Shown: in pieces, positions 14,349 through 21,246 of the stretch
How positions within the stretch are numbered: the stretch's first letter is position 1
Layout: every line of letters starts with the position of its first letter
Source: an uncultured Oscillospiraceae bacterium
GTDB lineage: Bacteria; Bacillota; Clostridia; Oscillospirales; Oscillospiraceae
Reading direction: 5' to 3'
DNA length: 40,755 nt
Assembly: GCA_934597165.1 (NCBI GenBank)
Contig: CAKTQP010000015.1
Location: 1 to 40,755 of the forward strand
The notes under the pieces: generated by a model
Database searches by the model: none
Told to the model about the DNA's origin: nothing
The model's input: the letters and a program-made list of their open reading frames with translations, nothing else
Program-made: the position numbers and the translations under genes

Positions 14349-14410
14349 CTGGATCACCTCAAAGATCGAATAGGGGCTGCCTGCCGGAGCAGGGGGCTGA
14401 TGACGAGGCA

Positions 14411-14439
14411 ATGATAGCATGACCGAGCGGTTGCGGCAA
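14411..14439 (-). promoter_or_regulatory. Promoter of the lipoprotein/TM-HTH copy 2 operon
   Basis: On the minus strand: -35 TTGCCG (14439-14434), 17-base spacer, -10 TATCAT (14416-14411) preceded by TGC. Spacing and layout are the same as in the copy 1 promoter. Confidence 0.65.
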
Positions 14440-14465
14440 GCAACTATGCCGCAACAATGGGTTGC
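14430..14465. promoter_or_regulatory. Double-dyad operator, copy 2
   Basis: GTTGC-N5-GCAAC (14430-14444), six bases TATGCC, then GCAAC-N5-GTTGC (14451-14465). Half-sites, spacings and position over the -35 match the element at 11385-11420. Confidence 0.65.
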
Positions 14466-14499
14466 AAAGGGAAAAATGCGGGTTTTTGGGCTGTTTTTG

Positions 14500-15279
14500 T
14501 TACGCAGTCTTGCCGAAGATGTTCAGCAGGATGAGCACGAAGGCGAAGATGAGCAAGCAGACGCCCACCGCCTTGTTGAGCTTTTTCAGGGAGGCGTTGT
14601 TGGCGAAGACGGCGGAGACCTCGGCGGCGATGAGGGTGGTGGCGATGCAGAGGAGCATGACCCACAGGTCGGGCTTGGCGCCCAGGGCGAAGTGGGAGAC
14701 CGCGCCGAAGAGAGCGGTGAAGGACATGATGAACACACTGGTGCCGATGGCGGTCTTCAGCTCAAAGCCCAGCACCAGGGTCAGCACCAGCAGCATCATG
14801 GCGCCGCCGCCCACGCCTACGAAGCCGCAGATAAAGCCGATGATGGCGCCGAAGAAGATGGACTTGACGGCGCGCTGGGCGAAGGGAGTGTTGGCCATCT
14901 CGGTCTTGGAGGTCATGACCGGCCAGATGATGAATTTCAGGCCGATGGTGCAGACCATGAAGATGGCAAAGTATTTCACGATGGTGTTGGGGGCAAACTG
15001 CCCGACGTAACTGCCCACCAGGGTGAAGACCAGGATGGACAGGAGGAGTACCACGCCGTTTTTCACGTCCAGGTTCTTCCGCTTGGCGTACGTCCAGGCG
15101 GAGATGGCGGAGGCGAGCACGTCGGAAGCCAGCGCGATGGTGACGGCCTCGTAGGCAGGCATATCGCAGAAGGTCATCAGTGCCGGTGCGATGATGAGGG
15201 CAGCGGAGAGGCCAGCGAGACCGGTGCCGATGCCAGCTCCGATCCCGGAGAGGATGGAGACGAGGATGGTGAGGAACAT
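14500..15279 (-). CDS. TauE/SafE (TSUP) family sulfite/organic anion permease
   Basis: A 259-residue membrane protein with about eight helices in two halves. The family features are a glycine-rich first helix (SGIGAGIGTGLAGLSAALIIAP) and the mirrored FICGFVGVGGGAMMLLVLTL in the second half. Such proteins export sulfoacetate, sulfite, thiosulfate or related anions; the substrate here is unknown. The start at 15279 is preceded by AAAGGAG; the in-frame extension to 15411 is A/T-rich non-coding-like sequence. It is a lone minus-strand gene, separated from rodA by a terminator and a repeat element. Confidence 0.88.
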   Translation of the reverse strand: MFLTILVSILSGIGAGIGTGLAGLSAALIIAPALMTFCDMPAYEAVTIALASDVLASAISAWTYAKRKNLDVKNGVVLLLSILVFTLVGSYVGQFAPNTIVKYFAIFMVCTIGLKFIIWPVMTSKTEMANTPFAQRAVKSIFFGAIIGFICGFVGVGGGAMMLLVLTLVLGFELKTAIGTSVFIMSFTALFGAVSHFALGAKPDLWVMLLCIATTLIAAEVSAVFANNASLKKLNKAVGVCLLIFAFVLILLNIFGKTA

Positions 15280-15403
15280 AGGAAGAGCGCTCCTTTCATG
15301 GTGAAGAAATATCGGTTGAAAATGGTTATGATGCGGGGGATACTTTTTATTACGATACCATGAAATGGGGGGAAAAGCAAGGGAGGGAGGTGAGTGGAAA
15401 AAG

Positions 15404-15446
15404 AGAACCACGGAACGGTTGGGGGAGATGTTCCGTGGTTCTTCTT
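15404..15446. terminator. Strong bidirectional terminator
   Basis: A 13-bp perfect stem, AGAACCACGGAAC (15404-15416) with GTTCCGTGGTTCT (15430-15442), has T-rich sequence on both outer sides. On the minus strand it would end transcription coming from rodA and the repeat element. Confidence 0.75.
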
Positions 15447-15459
15447 TTATTTTGCGCTG

Positions 15460-15715
15460 CGTGTTTAGGGGAACCCCCCGGCGAGGGTTTCCCCTCTTTC
15501 TGGCGTTGCCAGAAATTCACCCCTTCCTGCGCTTTGGAAGCCCAGGGGAGTTTCGGCATCTGCGGATGCCGACCAGGGGCTTTGCCCCTGGACCCCACTT
15601 CCTTTTCTTCCATGAAGCAAAAGGAAGCGAAAAGAAGTTTAGGCGCGCTGCGCGGCTTGAGTTCCGAAGACGGGTTCAAATTCCGGGTTTCCCACCCCGC
15701 GTGGGGCTAGGCTGG
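15460..15715. repeat. Hairpin-rich intergenic repeat element, second type
   Basis: About 250 bases with successive small hairpins: TTTCTGGC-GTT-GCCAGAAA (15497-15515), TCGGCATC/GATGCCGA (15553-15572), CCAGGGGC-TTT-GCCCCTGG (15573-15591), CCTTTT...AAAAGG (15601-15623), a GCGC-rich palindrome near 15643-15655, and an imperfect GGGGAACCC/GGGTTTCCCC (15468-15494). No reading frame is credible. It reminds me of dispersed intergenic repeats in gut clostridia, but copy number cannot be judged here. Its upstream end overlaps the last codons of rodA. Sequence differs from the 1068-1462 array. Confidence 0.6.
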
Positions 15716-16863
15716 TCCTTCAGCCAATTTGGCCTGGATCGGATGCGGATACCGGACACGATGCCCATGGTCACGTACATGGTCATGATGGAGGACCCGC
15801 CGTAGCTGAAGAAGGGCAGGGTGATGCCGATGACCGGCAGGACGTACAGGCACATACCGATGTTCAGGGTCACCTGGGCGATGAGCATCCCGGCGTAGCC
15901 GATGCACACGTAGGAGGAGAACTGGTCTCCGGCGGTGGAGGCGATATACAGGCAGCGCAGGATGATGGCGCACAGGAGCAGGATGGCCGCCAGAGCGCCT
16001 ACCAGACCCAACTCCTCGGTGATGGAGGAGAAGATGAAGTCGGTGTGCCGTTCCGGCAGGGCGGAGGAGTATTTGGCCTGCACCAGGGAGCCGTTCAAGT
16101 ACCCCTGTCCGGTCAGACCGCCGGAGCGGACGGCCAGGTAGGAGCGGGTCTGCTGGAAGCCCACCCCCAACGGGTCGGCCTCATGGTCGATGCAGATGAG
16201 CAGGCGGGCGCGCCAGCGGTTGTCGGCGGGCAGGAATTTGATGATGCCCAAAATGCCCAGGGCGCAGACGCCCAGACCGGCCACGAACCAACGCTTGTAT
16301 ATCCCAGCCGCCCAGATCATAAAGATGAAGATGAAGACATAGATGAGGGCGGAGCCGGCGTCGCTGGAGATGACGAAGATCAGGCCACAGAAGTAGAGCA
16401 GCACCCCCACCAGCCTGGCCACCGAGGGCACTTCGCTGAGCTCCCTGGGGTTTTTGAATTTCAGCAGCATCTGCGCCAGGAGCATGGTGAAGAAGAGCTT
16501 GACGATCTCTGCCGGCTGGATGTTGAAGGGGATACCGGGGATGTGGAGCCAAGCTCGGTTGCCGCCGATGTCCACACCCAGGGGGGTGCGCAGGAGCAGG
16601 ATAAAGAAGGTGCATCCAGCCACCACCCAGCGCCATTTGTCGATGAGTAATTGGATATTGAACTGGGAGACCACGAAGTACAGGACGATGCCGATGCACA
16701 TGGCGACGGCCTGTTTGATGGGCATGGAATGGTACTCGGCCTTCCAGCGGGTTGCGGAGTAGATCATGGCCAGGCCGTACAGGTTGGCGGTCAGGCACAG
16801 GCCCAACAGCACGTGGTCAGCCTGCCGCAGGGCGTCCACGATCAGATCCCGAATGGCGGACAT
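15676..16863 (-). CDS. rodA: SEDS-family peptidoglycan polymerase, RodA/FtsW-like
   Basis: A 395-residue protein with about ten membrane helices. SEDS proteins polymerise lipid II glycan strands with a partner class B PBP. Hallmarks seen are GNRAWLHIPGIPFNIQPAEIVKLFF near residues 100-124, the long extracellular loop with RSYLAVRSGGLTGQGYLNGS, LPERHTDFIFSSITEELGLVG, and LPVIGITLPFFSYGGSSI near the end. RodA is favoured over FtsW or SpoVE by length and by absence of division genes, but this is not certain. The last dozen residues (about PSPTRGGKPGI) are encoded by the start of the hairpin repeat, so the element seems to have supplied the stop codon. It is divergent from tsaE. Confidence 0.85.
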   Translation of the reverse strand: MSAIRDLIVDALRQADHVLLGLCLTANLYGLAMIYSATRWKAEYHSMPIKQAVAMCIGIVLYFVVSQFNIQLLIDKWRWVVAGCTFFILLLRTPLGVDIGGNRAWLHIPGIPFNIQPAEIVKLFFTMLLAQMLLKFKNPRELSEVPSVARLVGVLLYFCGLIFVISSDAGSALIYVFIFIFMIWAAGIYKRWFVAGLGVCALGILGIIKFLPADNRWRARLLICIDHEADPLGVGFQQTRSYLAVRSGGLTGQGYLNGSLVQAKYSSALPERHTDFIFSSITEELGLVGALAAILLLCAIILRCLYIASTAGDQFSSYVCIGYAGMLIAQVTLNIGMCLYVLPVIGITLPFFSYGGSSIMTMYVTMGIVSGIRIRSRPNWLKDQPSPTRGGKPGI

Positions 16864-16898
16864 TGCATCACCTCAATTCTTTCAAACAATTTCCCCTT

Positions 16899-16927
16899 AT
16901 TGTACCATCAAACCCGGTGGGTGTAAA
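16899..16927 (-). promoter_or_regulatory. rodA promoter
   Basis: On the minus strand: TTTACA (16927-16922), 17 bases, TACAAT (16904-16899), 36 bases before the start. Confidence 0.7.
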
Positions 16928-16932
16928 CCGTT

Positions 16933-16961
16933 TTGCATCTGGGGACGAAACGTGATATAAT
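16933..16961 (+). promoter_or_regulatory. tsaE-tsaB promoter
   Basis: TTGCAT (16933-16938), 17 bases, TATAAT (16956-16961). Its -35 lies only 5 bases from the divergent rodA -35. Confidence 0.7.
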
Positions 16962-17000
16962 AAGACATTCAAGAATCACCTTGGGAGGAAGAAGAGCACC

Positions 17001-17429
17001 ATGACCTATGTGACCAACAGCCCAGCGGAGACGGAAGCCCTGGGTCAGTGCCTGGCGGAACGGCTCCAGCCCGGCGACGTGATCGCCTACACCGGCGACC
17101 TGGGGGCGGGGAAGACCGCCTTCACCCGCGGCCTCGCCCGTGGCCTGGGCATCACGGAGCGCATCACTTCCCCCACCTTTACCATCGTCAACGAGTACCA
17201 GGGCGGTCGGCTGCCCCTGTTCCACTTTGATATGTACCGGCTCGGCTCCTCCGATGAGTTATACGAAATTGGCTGGGAGGATTACCTGGCGCGAGGCGGC
17301 GTGTGCGCCGTGGAGTGGAGCGAGATCGTGGCGGACGCCTTGGAGGAGGACTGCATCCGGGTGGACATCCGCCAGGGTGACACGGAACATCAGCGGAAGA
17401 TCACCGTAGAGGGGGTGGAAGACCTGTGA
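17001..17429 (+). CDS. tsaE: tRNA threonylcarbamoyladenosine biosynthesis ATPase TsaE
   Basis: A 142-residue P-loop protein; with TsaB and TsaD it drives the threonylcarbamoyl transfer to A37 of ANN-decoding tRNAs. Walker A GDLGAGKT is at residues 32-39, the switch-like SPTFTIVNEY at about 57-66, and FHFDMYRLGS holds the conserved acidic residue, followed by GWEDYL and CAVEWSE. GGGAGGAAG precedes the start. It overlaps tsaB by 4 bases (GTGA). TsaD and TsaC are not in the window. Confidence 0.95.
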   Translation: MTYVTNSPAETEALGQCLAERLQPGDVIAYTGDLGAGKTAFTRGLARGLGITERITSPTFTIVNEYQGGRLPLFHFDMYRLGSSDELYEIGWEDYLARGGVCAVEWSEIVADALEEDCIRVDIRQGDTEHQRKITVEGVEDL

Positions 17430-18151
17430 AGATTTTAGCATTGGAATCCTCCGCGAAAGCGGCGTCGGTCTGCCTGTGGGAGGACGGCGTATTGCTGGCG
17501 GAGAGCTATCAGAACAGCGGTCTGACCCACAGCCGCACCCTGCTGCCCATGTGCCAGACCATGCTGGACAACTGCGGACACCAGCTGTCAGAGGTGGACG
17601 TCATCGCCGTCGCCAACGGTCCCGGTTCCTTTACTGGGCTGCGCATCGGTCTGTCCACCGCCAAAGGGTTGGCCTGGCCGGGGGAACTGCCCTGCATCGG
17701 GGTGTCCACTCTGGAGGCCATGGCCTGGAACCTGGCGCACGTAGATGGTGTTATCTGCTGTGCCATGGACGCCCGGCGGAAGCAGGTGTACAACGCCCTC
17801 TTTGAGGCCAAGGATGGACAGCTGACCCGGCTGACGCCGGATCGAGCCATTTCCCTGGAAGAACTGTTCCATGGGGAGACTGTGGAAAAAAGACCGCAAA
17901 TTCTAGTTGGAGATGGGGCGGAACTGTGCTATAATGATGCGAGCCCTTTGGGACTTCCCGTGCGTTTGGCGCCCCCCCACCTGCGGCATCAGCGTGCCAG
18001 CGGGGTCGCCCGTGCCGCTTGGGAGCAGATCCAGCGGTTAGGGATGGAAAACTTGCCCACCGCTGCGGCACTGCAAGCCAACTACCTGCGTCTGTCTCAG
18101 GCAGAGCGGGAACGGCTGGAGCGGATGAAGCAGGCGGAAGGCCAGGGCTGA
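17426..18151 (+). CDS. tsaB: tRNA threonylcarbamoyladenosine biosynthesis protein TsaB
   Basis: A 241-residue ASKHA-fold partner of TsaD, itself non-catalytic. The N-terminus KILALESSAKAASVCLWEDG and the segment NGPGSFTGLRIGLSTAKGLAW near residue 70 are diagnostic. It starts with GTG inside the tsaE stop, a classic coupled arrangement. A rimI gene often follows in Firmicutes; here the next gene is upp after a 98-base gap. The C-terminal region ends LSQAERERLERMKQAEGQG, suggesting a charged helix. Confidence 0.93.
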   Translation: MKILALESSAKAASVCLWEDGVLLAESYQNSGLTHSRTLLPMCQTMLDNCGHQLSEVDVIAVANGPGSFTGLRIGLSTAKGLAWPGELPCIGVSTLEAMAWNLAHVDGVICCAMDARRKQVYNALFEAKDGQLTRLTPDRAISLEELFHGETVEKRPQILVGDGAELCYNDASPLGLPVRLAPPHLRHQRASGVARAAWEQIQRLGMENLPTAAALQANYLRLSQAERERLERMKQAEGQG

Positions 18152-18249
18152 ACGCGATTGTTTTGTGTATTTTTAGGATAGAGAAACGGCAGCACCCAAT
18201 GGCAGGGGATAGGACCCTTGCCCGAAGATAGAAAAGGAGAAACAAAACC

Positions 18250-18882
18250 ATGGGTAATAACATTCACATTTTGAACCACCCCCTGCTCCAGCACAAGCTG
18301 AGCATCCTGCGGGATGAGCATACCGGCACCAACGAATTCCGGAAGGTCGTTTCCGAGATCGCCAGCCTCATGACCTACGAGGCCACCCGCGACCTGCCCA
18401 CCCGTGACGTGGACGTGAAGACTCCGGTGGACGTGGCACACTGCAAGGTGCTGGCCGGCAAGAAGATCGCCATCGTCCCCATCCTCCGTGCCGGTCTGGG
18501 CATGGTGGACGGCGTGCTGGAGATGCTGCCCACCGCAAAGGTCGGTCACATCGGCCTGTATCGTGACCCGGAGACCCTGGATCCTGTGGAATACTACTGC
18601 AAAATGCCTCAGGACATCGCAGAGCGCGACATCCTCATCGTTGACCCCATGCTGGCCACCGGCGGCAGCGCTTCCGCAGCCATCGACTGCATGAAGAACT
18701 ACGGCTGCAAGAGCATCAAGATGATGAACATCATCGCCGCTCCCGAAGGCGCAGAGCGCATCAGCAAGGAACATCCTGACGTGGACGTGTATGTGGCTTC
18801 CATGGACCTGTACCTGAACGACCACGGTTACATCGTCCCCGGCCTGGGCGACGCTGGCGACCGGATCTTCGGCACCAAGTAA
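18250..18882 (+). CDS. upp: Uracil phosphoribosyltransferase (Upp)
   Basis: A 210-residue cytoplasmic enzyme that makes UMP from uracil and PRPP. The PRPP site ILIVDPMLATGGSASAAID lies near residues 126-144; IVPILRAGLGMVDG and the uracil-binding C-terminus PGLGDAGDRIFGT are typical. AAAGGAG precedes the start. It completes the salvage path fed by UraA (6378). No attenuator was recognised in the 98-base upstream gap. A large hairpin at 18904-18959 follows the gene. Confidence 0.96.
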   Translation: MGNNIHILNHPLLQHKLSILRDEHTGTNEFRKVVSEIASLMTYEATRDLPTRDVDVKTPVDVAHCKVLAGKKIAIVPILRAGLGMVDGVLEMLPTAKVGHIGLYRDPETLDPVEYYCKMPQDIAERDILIVDPMLATGGSASAAIDCMKNYGCKSIKMMNIIAAPEGAERISKEHPDVDVYVASMDLYLNDHGYIVPGLGDAGDRIFGTK

Positions 18883-18903
18883 GAGAGAGAATCAGATTGC
18901 AGA

Positions 18904-18959
18904 GGGTGAAATGATGCACCGATTCCTCGTTGATGAGGAACCGGCGGGTCATTTCACCC
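18904..18959. other. Long two-tier hairpin between upp and glmS
   Basis: Outer stem GGGTGAAATGA (18904-18914) with TCATTTCACCC (18949-18959), 11 perfect pairs; inner stem TTCCTC (18923-18928) with GAGGAA (18935-18940). No T-run follows, so it is not an obvious terminator. It sits about 45 bases upstream of glmS. The short gap leaves little room for a glmS ribozyme, and I see none of its core. Confidence 0.65.
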
Positions 18960-19004
18960 AATTTGCAGGCAGCCAACCAGAACAAGCATTAGGAGGACAC
19001 TAAT

Positions 19005-20837
19005 ATGTGTGGTATTGTCGGTTTTATCGGCGAGCAGGAGGCCGCTCCCATTTTGTTGGAGGGTCTGGCTCGCATGGAATACAGAGGATATGACTCGGCG
19101 GGTCTGGCGCTGCTGGATCCGGTGAAGGGTCTGCAGGTGGCCAAGGCCAAAGGTCGCCTGAGCGTGCTGTCCGAAAAGGTGGACGGCGGCAAGAAGCTGT
19201 TCGGCACCATCGGCGTCGGCCACACCCGCTGGGCCACCCACGGGGAACCGTCCGACGCCAACTCCCACCCGCTGCTCAGCGACTCCGGCCGCATCGCTGT
19301 GGTGCACAACGGCATCATTGAGAACTACATGGAGATCAAGGAGTTCTTGCAGGAGAAGGGCGTCCTGTTCCACTCGGATACGGACACCGAAGTGGTGGCG
19401 CAGCTGCTGGACTACTACTATCAGGGGGACATCCTGGACGCAGTGCAGAAGGTGCTCCACCGCATCGAAGGTTCTTACGGCCTGGGCATCGTCTGTGCCG
19501 AGCATCCCGAACAGCTCATCGCCGCCCGGAAGGACAGTCCTCTGGTGCTGGGCTACGGCGACGGGTTCAACATGATGGCCAGCGACGTGACCGCCCTCAT
19601 CAAGTACACCCGGGACGTGTCCTACATGGAGAACGGCGAGATCGCCGTCCTCACCCGCCAGGGCATCCAGGTCTATAACATCCTCCTGGAACCGGTGGAA
19701 AAGGAACATTCCACGGTGGATTGGGACATTTCCGATGCGGAAAAGGGTGGTTATGAGCACTTTATGTTCAAGGAGATCATGGAGCAGCCCGAAGCCATCC
19801 GCAAGACCATCACCCCCCGCATCAAGGACGGCCGGGTGGTGCTGGATGACATCGACCTGAGCGCCGACTATGTGAAGAATATTTCCAAATTCTACATCAT
19901 CGCCTGCGGCTCCTCGTATCACGTGGGCATGGTGGGCAAGTATGTCCTGGAAAAGACCCTCCGCAAACCGGTAGAGGTGGCGCTGGCCTCCGAGTTCCGC
20001 TATTGCTCCCCCATCGTGGACGAAAACACCCTGGTCATCGTCATCAGCCAGTCCGGTGAGACCCTGGACACCATGGAAGCCCTCCGGGAAGCCAAGCGGC
20101 TGGGTGGGCGCACCCTGGCCATCGTCAACGTGGTGGGCAGCTCCATCGCCAAGGAAGCAGATGATGTCATCTACACCTGGGCGGGTCCCGAGATCGCCGT
20201 GGCCACCACCAAGGCGTATTCCACCCAGCTGGCGGTGCTGGATCTGCTCTGCCTGTACCTGGCTGACCTGCTGGGGAGCATTTCCGCAGAGGAATACACG
20301 GAGATTTTGACCGAATTGACCCGGATCCCGGACAAATTGAAGGTAGTGCTGGAGCAGAAGGAACGCATCCAGCAGTACGCCTCTCAGTTCTTCAACCACG
20401 ATTCCATCTTCTTCATCGGCCGCAACCTGGACTACGCCATCGGCCTGGAAGCATCTCTGAAGCTGAAGGAGATTTCCTACATCCACTCCGAAGCCTACGC
20501 AGCCGGTGAGCTGAAGCACGGCACCATCTCCCTCATCGAGCAGGGCACCCTGGTCATCGCCCTGGCCACCTACGGGCAGCTGTTCGACAAGGCGGTGAGC
20601 AACATGATCGAGGTGCAGAGCCGCGGCGCGACGGTGCTGGGCCTGACCGATACCGCCCACGAGGAAGCGTTGGGCAAGCACGCTGACGCCATCATCACCG
20701 TGCCGGAGACCCATCCGCTGCTGATGCCCTCCCTGGCTGTGGTGCCCATGCAGCTGTTCGCCTATTACGTGGCGCTGTCGCGTGGGTGCGATATCGACAA
20801 GCCGAGGAACCTGGCCAAGTCGGTCACGGTGGAGTGA
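19005..20837 (+). CDS. glmS: Glutamine-fructose-6-phosphate aminotransferase (GlmS)
   Basis: A 610-residue enzyme that makes glucosamine-6-phosphate, the first committed step to UDP-GlcNAc and cell wall. The class II amidotransferase domain starts with the nucleophile Cys2 (MCGIVGFIG) and includes GHTRWATHGEPSDANSHP. Two SIS domains follow from about residue 285, with SCGSSYHVG-like CGSSYH, ISQSGETLDT and SEAYAAGELKHGTISLIE, and the C-terminal DKPRNLAKSVTVE is invariant. Length is standard. AGGAGG lies 8 bases upstream. It is followed by a strong terminator. Confidence 0.97.
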   Translation: MCGIVGFIGEQEAAPILLEGLARMEYRGYDSAGLALLDPVKGLQVAKAKGRLSVLSEKVDGGKKLFGTIGVGHTRWATHGEPSDANSHPLLSDSGRIAVVHNGIIENYMEIKEFLQEKGVLFHSDTDTEVVAQLLDYYYQGDILDAVQKVLHRIEGSYGLGIVCAEHPEQLIAARKDSPLVLGYGDGFNMMASDVTALIKYTRDVSYMENGEIAVLTRQGIQVYNILLEPVEKEHSTVDWDISDAEKGGYEHFMFKEIMEQPEAIRKTITPRIKDGRVVLDDIDLSADYVKNISKFYIIACGSSYHVGMVGKYVLEKTLRKPVEVALASEFRYCSPIVDENTLVIVISQSGETLDTMEALREAKRLGGRTLAIVNVVGSSIAKEADDVIYTWAGPEIAVATTKAYSTQLAVLDLLCLYLADLLGSISAEEYTEILTELTRIPDKLKVVLEQKERIQQYASQFFNHDSIFFIGRNLDYAIGLEASLKLKEISYIHSEAYAAGELKHGTISLIEQGTLVIALATYGQLFDKAVSNMIEVQSRGATVLGLTDTAHEEALGKHADAIITVPETHPLLMPSLAVVPMQLFAYYVALSRGCDIDKPRNLAKSVTVE

Positions 20838-20861
20838 GAGCCGACCTGCAATAAGGAATAC

Positions 20862-20895
20862 AAAAGGGAGAACCCACCCAGGGTTCTCCCTTTGT
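20862..20895. terminator. glmS terminator (bidirectional)
   Basis: AAAGGGAGAACCC (20863-20875) pairs with GGGTTCTCCCTTT (20881-20893), a perfect 13-bp stem with loop ACCCA. It can also stop the convergent small gene. Confidence 0.85.
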
Positions 20896-20912
20896 TATGC
20901 GCACCCTGTCGG

Positions 20913-21086
20913 TTACAGCCCGATGGCGTCCGTCAGGTCTTCCATCACGTCGGACACTGCCTTGATGGTCTTGCCCACCTTGCTCTTAGCCAGCACGTGC
21001 TTCCGCTTGCCGTGCATGGCCATGCCCAGAGCGACGCCCACGCTGATGCCCAGGCCGACGCCTCTTGCAAAGGGAATCTGTTTCAT
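20913..21086 (-). CDS. Small basic protein of 57 residues, unknown function
   Basis: An unlisted-length ORF with a strong ribosome site: AAGGAGG ends 9 bases before the ATG at 21086. The N-terminal half is a glycine/valine hydrophobic stretch (ARGVGLGISVGVALGMAM, about residues 7-24). A basic patch HGKRKHVLAKSKVGK follows, then an amphipathic, acidic C-terminus (VSDVMEDLTDAIGL). The layout resembles small YtxH-like envelope proteins, one possible membrane helix with a helical tail, but this is only a resemblance. It is convergent with glmS, separated by the bidirectional terminator, and ends at TAA 20915-20913. Codon use fits the neighbourhood. Confidence 0.75.
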   Translation of the reverse strand: MKQIPFARGVGLGISVGVALGMAMHGKRKHVLAKSKVGKTIKAVSDVMEDLTDAIGL

Positions 21087-21181
21087 TCCAATCCGCCTCC
21101 TTTTTGGTTGTCACCGTTAGTATGGCTAGTTTTGCGGAAAATTACGATGAAGTTTCTGGTATTTCTTGCGTTTTTCGCCCC

Positions 21182-21209
21182 CTTGCGGTATCATGTATCT
21201 TAGTATAAT
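21182..21209 (+). promoter_or_regulatory. pyrCFKD promoter
   Basis: A perfect -10 TATAAT (21204-21209) with a weaker -35 CTTGCG (21182-21187) at a 16-base spacing. The leader is only about 30 bases, too short for a PyrR attenuator. Confidence 0.5.
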
Positions 21210-21246
21210 TATAAGCACCATTCAGTTGACAGAATAGGGAGGAAGC

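Noticed and set aside
18883..19004. glmS ribozyme
   Set aside because: The gap is only 122 bases, largely taken by a simple hairpin, and the ribozyme core was not recognised.
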